Of a DNA stretch of 64,000 nucleotides, positions 49,501 to 59,900 are shown in pieces. The stretch spans positions 6,699,501 to 6,763,500 of the forward strand of contig CM065184.1 of NCBI GenBank assembly GCA_033026295.1. Direction: 5' to 3'. Below the pieces are notes generated by a model. That model had not been told where the DNA came from, ran no database searches, and was given only the letters and a program-made list of their open reading frames with translations. The number at the start of each line of letters is the position of its first letter. Within the stretch, counting starts at the first letter, position 1. The position numbers were made by a program, and so were the translations under genes. This DNA is from Channa striata (Eukaryota > Chordata > Actinopteri > Anabantiformes > Channidae).

Positions 49501-52500
49501 CAGCTTCGAACATCTGGATACTGGTGTTTTTTCCCCCTTTGTTTACTGCAAACCTCCTGATGCGTTGTCAGGTTATATGGTTATTGTCATCAGATGACCA
49601 AAAAGCTTAATTTATGTCTTGTCAGTCCAAAGAACCTTCTATCAGTTGAGTCATCCACATGTCTTGTGGCAAACTTATGCTGACATTCAATATGAGTTTT
49701 TTTCCATTTGCTATTCTTCAATAAAACTGAATCCAAAATTAGGCAGCAGTTGTTACATGTACAGTCACTTCCATTTCAGCTACTTATATTAGTACTCCCG
49801 CAGTCTGGTGGCTTTTGTCACTAGTCCCCTTTTTTATAATCACACATTTTTGGGGGACAGCCTGCTTTTGGCAGATTTATGCAAAATTTTATTATCTTAA
49901 ATATATTTTGGGCATTTTTGCATTTATTAATTAGCGGGAAATAAACCATGAAAGAAAAGAGGGATATGACATGCCACAAAGGTCCCCAGCTGAAGTCAAA
50001 CCTGGGATGTTGCGAGTGTGCTTTTCAGCAACCTGTTCACAGCGCTTGTTGGAGTGATCTTTTGCCTAATAAGGTAGTTATGAGCAGGATACTAATTAAC
50101 CAGTGATTACACTGTTCAGACCTGGGATGAGCAGGGATAGAAATTTCTTTAGGTAATAGGACATTGTATTGGTCTGTCATAATATTTATGTTCTGTTAGT
50201 TCTCGATTGTACTCTAATAAAAAGAAACTGACATTGCATTTATTTGTCTCAGGTCAGGCTATGGGAGGCACGCTGACTGCAGTTGCATCAATAGTGGACC
50301 TGGCAGTAGCTAAGGATGTGACTGAAAGTGCACTAGCCTATTTTCTGACAGCTGACGTCTTCATCCTGCTCTGTATCATCACATATCTGCTGCTGCCCAA
50401 GCTGGAGTATTCACGGTCAGTAGTAAACAAAGATATTCTGTCTCTATAAAGATACATACACCACCAATTAATACAGTTTTCTAATTTAAGAAAGAATGCA
50501 TGAGCTGCTTTTGGACCAAAATGTTCCAGGGTCTTAGTTGTAGGAACTTCACCCTGGGAAGCTTCCACCAGACCTTGTTCCCATCAGGGCCTTATTTCTT
50601 CAGTTTGCATTAACACCGCCAGTTGAAACTTTAAATTGACACAGGCTGGTTGATAGTCAGTATCCATATGATGATTTTTGCTGAGTCTCAAAATATCTAA
50701 AACATGTTTAGTCAACTTTCCTTTCATGCAATTGGCAGTAACTCTGACACCAGCTTTTATCCTGAAAAATCCTAACATTTTAAAATTCTATGAGCACAAG
50801 CCAGCTGTAAATTAAAACACGGTTTGCTGAAATAAGACTGTTCACCTCCCCAGGAATGAAGGTAAGAGCGGTCCCCTGTCTCAGGAGCATGGCTGCAGAC
50901 TGCTGAGATCAATGTGGTCTCAGGGTGCTGAGATCTATATTGTGAAATCTGGATTAAATTTATCCATCCATCCATTATTTGTAAGCGCTTATCCCGTTCT
51001 GGGGGCTGGAGCCTATCCCAGCAGTCATTGGGCGACAGGCAGGGTAGACCCTGGACAGGTCAACATTCTCCTTCAAGGCCAACACAGAGACACATGCACA
51101 GACAGACAACCATTCACAATATGGGCATTTAAGAGTCACCATTAACCTAAGGTTCATGTCATTGGACTGTTGGAGGAAAGTGGAGTACTCAGGGACACAT
51201 GAAACCCCACACAGAAAGGTTGCAGTCAGCCAGGGATACACACCCATGAAAGTCTCCACCATTTCCGACACATGGCTGTTCTTCACCCAGAAGAAAGACA
51301 CAGATGGACAGTGATGTCAAAAGGCATATCAATTTTGAAAACATAATAAAGCAGCAGTCCTGGGATGAAAATTATAACCTAAATCTCCTTCTTCGTGTTG
51401 AATTGGCTCAGTGTTTAGCTGAACAGAATTTACATTTAAACATATGATCATGGTTACTCAGCTGAGAAAGTACCTACTCTGCAATAGGAGCCAAAAAGGT
51501 TGCTCAAAAGTTGTTCAAGGAACCTTGTATAAGTTAGTATTTTGAGCCGTCCAAAGACATGAAAAAAGGGAACTTCTGGTGATATATTCCGGTTAAAGTT
51601 CCTCTGGTCTAAAAGCGCTGATTGTCTTGTCCCAAAAGAAAGGATACTATGAATTGTAAATAGACAAGCAGTGTCCATTGTCATCCTTTATTTGGCATAT
51701 TACCAATACCTAGTACCGATGACAGTGTAATTATAAAACTGCTGTTCAGTGCACAGGTGTAACATATACAAAGTGGAAATATGTTTTAGAAATCACAGAG
51801 AAATCAAAGCTATTTTCCCCGATTAAGTTCATACTTGACAGGTTTTAAATAAAATGGTAGTAGCCATTGTGTTGGCTGTTTAAGAGTTATCATTGCACCA
51901 CATATTCCTAAACATTCTGCTTTTCTTCTTTATAGACATTACATGACATCCACCGGTTCAGGAGTGATGAATGAGGGTGGAGGCACAGTGAGCAGAGCCT
52001 CTGTTCCACCACTGCAGCCTATCCTCAAGAAGACATGGGTGCTCGGCCTGAGTGTCTTCTATGTCTTTTCTGTCTCTATCATGGTCTTCCCTGCAATATC
52101 CTCAGGGATCCAGTCTGTCAACAAGGACAGTACCAACGTGTGGACAACAACATATTTTGTGCCCTTCACCAGTTTCCTTCTGTACAATGTAGCCGACTTC
52201 TGTGGCAGGCAGGCAACAGCCTGGCTGCAGTTCCCAGGCCCCACAAGTCGAGTCCTGCCTGTACTGGTGCTATGTCGCTCCGTCATGGTTCCACTTTTCA
52301 TGTTTTGTAACTACCAACCAAGGGGCCACATTCACACAGTCCCATTTAACAGTGATGTGTATCCTGTGGTCTTTAACTGCCTGTTAGGCCTTTCTAATGG
52401 CTACCTAGGCACTCTACCAATGATCTATGGGCCAAAGGTGGTACCTCGGGAGCTGGCAGAACCCACGGGAGTAGTTATGTCCTTCTTCCTTACTCTGGGA

Positions 52501-52548
52501 TTGTCCATTGGATCTGCATTCTCTGTGCTGATTGTGCACTGTATATGA
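46459..52548 (+). CDS. slc29a3: slc29a3, equilibrative nucleoside transporter 3 (ENT3)
   Basis: Facilitative nucleoside carrier of late endosomes and lysosomes (SLC29 family) that returns nucleosides from degraded nucleic acid to the cytosol. Coding exons 46459-46782 (exon opens at 46385 after CTCTTACAG), 48502-48584, 49020-49246, 50253-50415 and 51936-52548 give 469 codons before TGA; human ENT3 is 475 as I recall. Phases match at every junction and the six-exon plan equals the human gene. Diagnostic stretches are GIGSLLPWNFFITAKQYW in TM1, FESYLAIASTVPS, TALVKVDTS, FPMRISQALISG, AMGGTLTAVASIVDLA, PLQPILKKTW and VPRELAEPTGVVMSFF. The long hydrophilic N-terminus and absence of a signal peptide fit ENT3. 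The TM6-TM7 loop is shorter than in human. The start was chosen for its good context (AAAATGG) and because translation from it aligns with ENT3. Confidence 0.95.
47111..47329 (-). mobile_element. LINE reverse transcriptase C-terminal fragment
   Basis: The minus strand is open for 72 codons and reads SLFRPLHWLPVAVCIRFKAL followed by TLIYRVVNSTAPAYLKSL. This matches the C-terminal end seen in fish L2/CR1-type non-LTR retrotransposons (pattern LHWLPV..RI.FK.L.L.YK.L...AP.YL..L). Only the 3' end is present, as usual for 5'-truncated copies. Confidence 0.7.
47735..48060 (+). pseudogene. decayed Tc1/mariner transposase C-terminus
   Basis: With several frame changes, the plus strand shows LDNDLKQN (compare QDNDPKHT around the second catalytic Asp), then TPDLNLFQLFCENLIRRG (compare SPDLNPIE..W..LKRR), then a tail like SAKLIRMPQIYQAVIAAR (compare LV.SMPRR..AVI.A). 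The catalytic Glu position is changed and stops interrupt, so it is dead. Assignment rests on motif order only. Confidence 0.45.
49247..50252 (+). other. slc29a3 intron with possible DNA-transposon fragment
   Basis: A 1.0-kb intron. Around 49610-49810 it contains text such as GTCAGTCCAAAGAACCTTCT and TCTTGTGGCAAACTTATG, resembling a minus-strand DNA-transposon coding remnant common in fish. I cannot name the family. Confidence 0.35.
50416..51935 (+). other. last slc29a3 intron
   Basis: A 1.5-kb intron between CG|GTCAGT and TTTATAG|A. It holds the interspersed repeat at 50957-51250. The rest is unique AT-rich sequence with nothing recognised. Confidence 0.6.
50957..51250 (+). repeat. teleost interspersed repeat (ATCCATCCATCCATTA type)
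   Basis: The segment starts ATCCATCCATCCATTA and goes on with GGCTGGAGCCTATCCCAGC, ACCCTGGACAGGTC, ACAACCATTCACA, and CACACAGAAAGG at the end. This order is that of a very common repeat in percomorph and other teleost genomes. The copy is diverged. I do not assign a named family. Confidence 0.7.
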
Positions 52549-52995
52549 TGGGGCTGTCAAGCTCAAACAGTGGAAATTCACAGTGGTATAGTGCGTGTGG
52601 ACAAGTCTCTGCATTCCTTGCTAATACCAGAACCTCATTGAACTGTCATGCCAAGTGCACCTGTAAAGCCAGTTTTCTAAAAAGGGGGAATGTCCTTAGA
52701 AGCTTCTCAGAAAGCCTTAAGTCCTTCATACCTCTTATGTTTACACGTTGTCTTTTGTCCACCAAGGACTGAGAAAAGGATTTACAATCACTATAGTCAT
52801 AAGGTACAGTATTGTAAGTGTTTTACACTTTCCATCTTGCATAATGCAGTTTGGGAAGTGAAAATCTTGGGATGCAAGGTGCTGCTTAGGTATTACCGTG
52901 AGCCTAATAAGCAGATGCCATGTCTGCAAAAAGAATCATACTGAGGGGAAAAATGACCACTTAAATGTGGTTAATAAAGAAGTTTGTAAAGTTTG
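52549..52995 (+). other. slc29a3: slc29a3 3' UTR
   Basis: About 450 nt from the stop to shortly after AATAAA at 52973-52978. The text after the hexamer becomes T-rich (CAGTTTTTTTGATT), supporting cleavage near 52995. Confidence 0.65.
52973..52978 (+). terminator. slc29a3 poly(A) signal
   Basis: AATAAA followed by a T-rich element. It is the first canonical hexamer after the slc29a3 stop. Confidence 0.65.
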
Positions 52996-53300
52996 CAGTT
53001 TTTTTGATTACCCTTTAACAACTTGGATTCTAACCTTTTAAAGGCTTAACTTTCTTATTACTTCTATATGCATATTATATATATTCACACAAAACAGCTT
53101 GGTTAACATGATAGATTAAAACTAGTTAGTTGTAAAATGTTCACTGATTTATATAAAACTAATGTTTAGACATTTAGTACACCACATCACAATTTAAACA
53201 ACCCAGACAATTGGCTCCAGCAGTTTGTAGAGATAGGTACCCTAAAACAGAATTTTAGATGACAAATTCAGTTCATAGCAAAGTAAAAAGAAAAAAAAAA
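52996..53300. other. gap between convergent slc29a3 and psap 3' ends
   Basis: About 300 bp of AT-rich sequence separate the two inferred cleavage sites. A poly(A) run (53292-53303) on the plus strand is a T-rich downstream element for psap on the minus strand. No gene is seen. Confidence 0.55.
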
Positions 53301-53997
53301 AAACTAGGGTTGGAGTCACTTTTTATTGTTAAAATTTTACAGATAAACTTGACAGTTGGCTCAGGCTCTGAAGCGGACAATCAAAATGAGATTCTTTTAG
53401 TATGTTAAACAGTGTTTTACAAAATATTAGGCAGAGTGCAATCAATGTGATGTGGGTGGGACAGATAAGCTTCATATCAGCTCCTAAAACAAGAAAAAAA
53501 AAATCTGCCTACAAAATACAGGTTTGCTAAGACACAATGCTAAAAGCAATGCCCATCATTATGTACACAGGTCTCTCCTGACTGCAACCTAGTTTTCCAA
53601 TGAAGAGGAATCAAATACAGGGGGAGCCCCATTAGAATCTCAATCTGATGCTATGGCAACTTATACAACAAGTGAAACTTTTGTTACATACACCACACCC
53701 AGTAAGCAAATTAGGTAGTTACAACTCAGATTATATGAATCTTCAAAGTGTGACAGTGAAGCCTAATACTTCACTGAGCAGAAGTCACAGAGGACACCCT
53801 ACATGTAATCATTTCTCCCCCTGAATCTCTGGCCCTTTTCCATAAGGTCATTGTTCAAAATAAAGTTAATTTAAGCAAATTGCAGTCATTTAAGTCTATA
53901 ATAAAAAGGGAAAACAGGAAAGAAAATTAAAAGTGTGAAGCAGCACTACCATTTCTCTTTTTTTTCCCCACCCTTACAGGTCAGTTTGTATCTTCCT
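53301..53997 (-). other. psap: psap 3' UTR
   Basis: About 0.7 kb from the psap stop (TAG, 53998-54000) to just beyond the minus-strand AATAAA at 53322-53327. No reading frame is supported. Other weaker minus-strand hexamers may exist. Confidence 0.6.
53322..53327 (-). terminator. psap poly(A) signal
   Basis: AATAAA on the minus strand (TTTATT on plus), followed in transcript direction by a long T tract. Confidence 0.6.
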
Positions 53998-56900
53998 CTA
54001 TACCCACACATGGCGCCTGCAGTGAGCCACCGCCTGAAAGTGAAAAAGAAACGGTTACACAGGCTTCACAACAAAGTTGAGAAAACGTTTAGAATGACAA
54101 ATCATTGACAAACGGAAGCTAGTTAATCACATAATGGGGTCAAAAAAAAAAAAAAAAAAATCCCACAAAAGGAGGTGACACCTATACAGTGTCAGTGCTA
54201 AGCAAGACTACTTACATTACACCGAGTTGCTGTTTCCATGTTCTTGCACCAGAATGCTGGTCCCCAGCTGCACTGCTCTGTTCCAAGCAGCCTGTGTACA
54301 GCTTCAGGGCAGGCTCCCAATTTCTGACACACAAACACGAACAGCAGAACTTTAGTGTGTGCGCCAAATTTCATTTGCCATCCATTGCCAACAAATTATG
54401 AAAATAAAGTCAAATTACATTACATGTCAAGCCAGAACTAACTTAAATTAAATTAAAATGATCTTCTGGATTGAGAGAGTAGATTTGTTTTCTAGAATAA
54501 CCTACTTAAACGTTATAAAGGCCTGGTTAAATTTTTTTGTTTTTCTATTTTTAAAATTTAGTTTATTCTTTACCAAGCACACAAAGTCTGGGTCAAGCAT
54601 CTGGAGCAGCAGCTGGACAAGTGTCGGCTCATACTGTTCAACCATCTGGTCACACTGTTGAAGCAGACAGAGGTTAATGCAAGGCAGTCACATGATAACA
54701 GGCAGAAGTTACGCAAACTAAAAAGCTACTACTCCTCACCTCAGACTGAAGAGCTTCAGGCAGAAAGCTGCACACTTTCCTCACAGCCTCCTCAATTTGA
54801 GCCTCAGTAGCATTCTTCTCCAGAATGCTGTCAATGTAAGTGACAGCCATCTTGCACACCTCACAGTAGCCACCAACCTTAAAGCGAGTCTGGTCAAGTG
54901 CAGCTAGAAAGATCAAAACAGAAAGCAACAGACTGTAGAGCATTTTATAAGCTTAATTTTAGAGCCACATATACAGCACCATAACATAGGCAGGGGGGCC
55001 ACTACAGGATAATGTAGAATGTTTGACAACTACTGCTGTCAGCTAACATTTAGGCAAACAGTCCTTGCTTTGAACCATAGAAACTTACGGACATATGCAC
55101 GTCTGGCACCATTGCAGAGACCCAACACTGAGCAGACCGTCTTGGGGTCAGCCTCCTGCACCAGCAGATCAATAATGGCTTCACCATAGCTCTCAATCAG
55201 GTCCTTACACTGGGCAGACAGGCTGGAGGGCAGAAGTACGCACACCTTCTCCACAGCTTTCTTCACCTCCTCCTGAGAGAAAAATGGGTCAGCATCACAC
55301 TAAAAATGAATCTAACTGCATAGAGTTGATCGTAGGTTTGTACAATTTATTGTATGGTTTTGTCAGATAAATCTAGCAGCACACATATCCTACCTCTGTC
55401 TCATGATCCTCCAACATACTCTCCAGCTGTTTCATCACAAACTCACAGATGGCACATGTTGGGGAATCACGGACCCGCACCAGGGGCTACAACACAAAGA
55501 TGTATGTCTCATGTAACATGCATAAGAACAGATTTTCTTTATTACTATCAAGTGTCCACCACAACTTACCTTAGCAGACTTGTCAGTGGCACTCTCCAGC
55601 TTGGTGGCAGGGAAAAGCTTCAGAGCAGGTACAGATTTGGCAGCAGGAACCATTTTGGCAGGCTGCAGCTTCTGCATGGGAACAGTCTTCTTCATAGTAG
55701 CATCACAAAAGGCAGCACCTGCACAGATGTCCTTGGGTTTCTAAGAAAAGAAATAGATAGTTAATGACTTGCAGCTGACAGACTACAAACCCTGCCACAT
55801 GCTCCTAATGTAAACTGTGCAATTCAAATCTGCATACCATTCCCAAGCACTACCAACCATGCAATATGCAGAAGTGTTTAGATTTTATTTAAAAACAAAA
55901 TTCCAACAGCTTTATTTTACCAGTAACACATTCTCACACACACACACAAAAAAGTTGAACACAGTTTAGTGGTGTAGAGGTAAAGAACAATTACATGCTG
56001 TAAAATAAATATGGTGCTTTTCAGTATTATATTAAATTAGTGCATCTCCTAGTTGGCTTGTTTGTATAAAGCAAGTACCAAACAAGCACATTTCTTAGCA
56101 TACTTGAAATGTGACAGCACTGTATGCTCATTTTAGGACAGGAGGAGAGGAGTATAATATTGCCACTTTGGTGTAGTGTCCCAACAGGCATTTAATTGGT
56201 AAGTTGTACGTCCAACAAGCCAAGTGTTCATATGCACAGTGACATTACTTATGATGGGGTCAGGTGAGTAGTGCTAGTGGAGTGGACAGCACAAGAAGCA
56301 GTAGCTAATGGTTAAGAAGCTGAACACCGAGAGACCTACCTGTTCCTGAGAAGCAGCACAAAACCAGAGCATGAGAAAAGAAAGCAAGACAACATAAAAA
56401 TGGAATAGAGAAAAGTAAAGGAGGAACTCAGTTGAAAGAGAATATTCAAAAAGTAAGCAAAATAAAGATGTAAATAAATTGAAGTCAGAAGGTCAGGTGG
56501 TGAACAACCAAAACGCACATCAAAATTACCATCACAAGTTCATTAAAATTTAATTACAATAATTGTAAAATATTAAATATTTCCAAACCATTGACATGCA
56601 AAGTTAGAAGACTCACCATGGACATGATCTGCTGGATAATAAGGGTACCATACTGGCTTACATACTGCTTGCACTGTAAGAAGTAAAAACTGTTAATACA
56701 AAAAGACATACATACACACACACACTTTTGGTAAAGAAAAATGTTTGTTCAGTATTGAAAATGCTTTAAACGGGACTCACCATTTCAGCCATACCTTGCC
56801 CAAGCAGCTCACACTTTTTTTCATAATTCTCAATAAGAGAATCAATAAATGATGTGTTGGCTTTAGCTTCTGATTGAAGGGAGGTTATAAAATTGATGCA

Positions 56901-59900
56901 GTTCTGGCACACATCATTCTCCTACAAGGATAATTGAAGGACAGATGAAGAAAATATTCATCAGCACAATGTGCAGAGCGTACTGTTGCTTGTGTGGGTG
57001 CTGAGGAGTTAAAGTGTACCTGATTTGGAGTTTCTTCTTTTGGGGCCTCCTGCACAGGACTCTCCTGAGGATAGAGAAGCTGGGGCACATTGAGAAGGAA
57101 CGGAGCCACTTGCTGGGAAAGGTCAACCTGTGGGATTTCATTAGACACAATCTGCTCCTGTTCCTGTGCCTGAACCTTAGCTAGGGCAGCCTCCTGAGAT
57201 GTACACAGCCCAATGGCTCCACAAGCCACACTGGGATCCTCCTGAAAAAGAAGAAATGTTTGTAGAAGGCTCAGTCTCACACAGATCCTACAAACCCTTT
57301 TTTTAAAGATAAAAAAAAAAAAGAAAAAAAAAAAAGAGTATGTGGTATTAGAGAAAGCAAGAAATGAAACAAAACTACATTACAATGCTCTCAGTCATGG
57401 GGCTTAGTATTACACAATGACTACTCTGTTCCCATTTAGACTTACTTCCCCATCAATACTTTGTATTCAGCTCACAGCACTTTGCAATGACACTTTGCCT
57501 TTTTGTGTTTTGACACCAAATAGCAGATGGACCATTTACTAAAGTGTGTTAGATGAAGCCAAATGATAAACTGCAAAGCAAATAAAACCTTAAGATATTT
57601 GGGACAATTTGAAGCTTTTTTGAAAGCATGTGATATGCTTTTAATTAGTATTTTTATAAGCCTTTAGTTGCCTTGCAATCATAGATTTAAAAAAATAACC
57701 TGTGCTAGCTCTGAACTAATGTCATTGGAACTAGTCCTAATGTCTTCATCATTCATAACTGGCATCTAATCTATGTTTAAACTGAGAACAGTCAGGTTGA
57801 TGATGCTCACCAGTTCTCCAGTTATGATTCCCATTATAATGGGGTAGTAGTTATCCACTAGCTCCTTGCATTCTTCGGTCAAACTTTGATCAGGAATGAG
57901 CTGGCAAGCCTTCTCCAAGTATCCAAGAACCTCAGCCTGCAATCACAGAAATAACCAGATATTCTTCTGTTTCCAACAAGTGGGATTTGTTGCAAGATCT
58001 CAACTGCTCATTTAATATACGTAACTATATGACTTGTTTTCAAACTTACCTCAGTGGCATTATCCTTCAGTATCTGCGCCACCACCATCAACACCTCTTT
58101 ACACAGGTCACATGGCACAGTTTTCTAAAACCAAATAATATTCCAGAAGCACAAATAAGTGCATGATACTTTGAGAAAGACAAAACTTTGGTTACAATAA
58201 CAAAAAGTAAAGTATACAAATGTGACTAATAGAAATAAAAATGCAGACACCCACCATCTGCGGCTTGTTCCACACATTCTGCTGGCAATGAACCACAGCT
58301 CCACACAGAGACGCTGTCTTTACATTCTGGCACCAGTAGGGAGGACCACGAGCACACTGCTCTGTGCCCAGCAGAGGAGATGCAACAGCTGAAAGGCAAA
58401 CAGTAAATCTTTATGCTTTTGGGAAACAAATACAAACTCCATTAATGTTAAAAAAGGAAATTATGGCACCAACAAAAATTATTTGCTTCTTTCAAAAGAT
58501 TTTGCAGGATTATTTAGGTCTTAGATAGATATTTTAAGACATCATCTACATTGTAAACTGCAAAGGACACAAGCCATATTTTCTCAGACTGCATTTCCAG
58601 AAAGTCTAGTTAAATGTAGAGTCTATAGTTTTAATTACATGAATCACACAATAATTTCAAGGCTGAAATAATTCAAATAAGGACCTTTAACAAAAAAATG
58701 TATTACTTAACACGACAGGTTTAAACAAAAATCCATTATGTAAACCCAAACTTTGTCAGTTGAATTTTACTTTTTTCCCCCAGATTACGGTGAGCAGTGT
58801 TTTTTTTCCACACTGAAATTGCCCCTAAGCCAATTCAGTCACAAAAGTGCAAACTTGGCCTGGAGAATCTCACGTTCAGTTAAAATACTGATCATTGGCC
58901 CTTTTATAAAAATTCTCTCTCAAACCAGCAGCTCTCTCTCTTCAATAAGGAAAGGATTCCAATATTTATACAAAACTGCACTCATCTGCTTGTTAAGAGT
59001 TAATTATCTTCTGTCAGGCTCTTCCAGCCTCCCTAAAACCAAATGCCACTAATAAAGTTCTGGGGAATCCACAAAAAAAAATAAGCACTTAGTATTTGAA
59101 ACTTCCGGCTTCACGTCGTTAAATACCCATTGTAACTGTATTATAAGTACGACAAAGGGGGAAAAAAAATTCTCTAAAATCTTATGTTGCCAAGTCACAT
59201 TAGTATATGCATCTAAAATGTGGCATGCCTTCCCCTCAACCACCACAACACAGCCTGTATATGCCAGTCAGAATATAAAACAAGAAGAGATATCCTGAGG
59301 GAATGCAATATTTGCATATGCATTGCAGCTGTAGATTGGAGTAATTACCGGTTACAAATTATAATATATTTTGGCCCAATGCAAAAAGTCTTTACTCAGT
59401 TCTCCATTTTACTGAAACGGAAAAAGTGATGTTGGAAAGCACCCGATATTAGTTTGCAGTGCTGTTTCCTGTTTTCTCCTATTACTTTCTTTTAGATTTT
59501 GACAAGAATAAAAGTTTAAGACTAACATGTCTTTAGTAGACATTCAAGGCAAATTTAAACAGTTTTCTGCAAGTGTGTGGCTACTGGCGATAACAGCCAG
59601 GAACTGGCTCTGTAAGTCAGCGTTCTGTTACAGACCTTCAACTCACTCCTCACTGTGAAACCTGTTATGCTCAGCAATCATAGCAACAGTTACATTAAAG
59701 GCAGGGCACCTCCACCCTTCTTGAGAGTCACATGAGTCAGACAAAAACAAGCAGTTTTTCCAACAAACATAACCAACGAGGACACTTCTACACACAGTTA
59801 TAGAATGACAGCAAACTCCTTACAGTGAACTAGGCATAAAAGCATACAACAGGTTTTACATTTCTATGGCGTTTATGTAATCATCCAAAGTTAGAAAAAC

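Noticed and set aside
54045..54060. Possible readthrough or recoding at the psap stop
   Set aside because: The stop follows HCRRHVWV, exactly where human prosaposin ends, so normal termination is expected.
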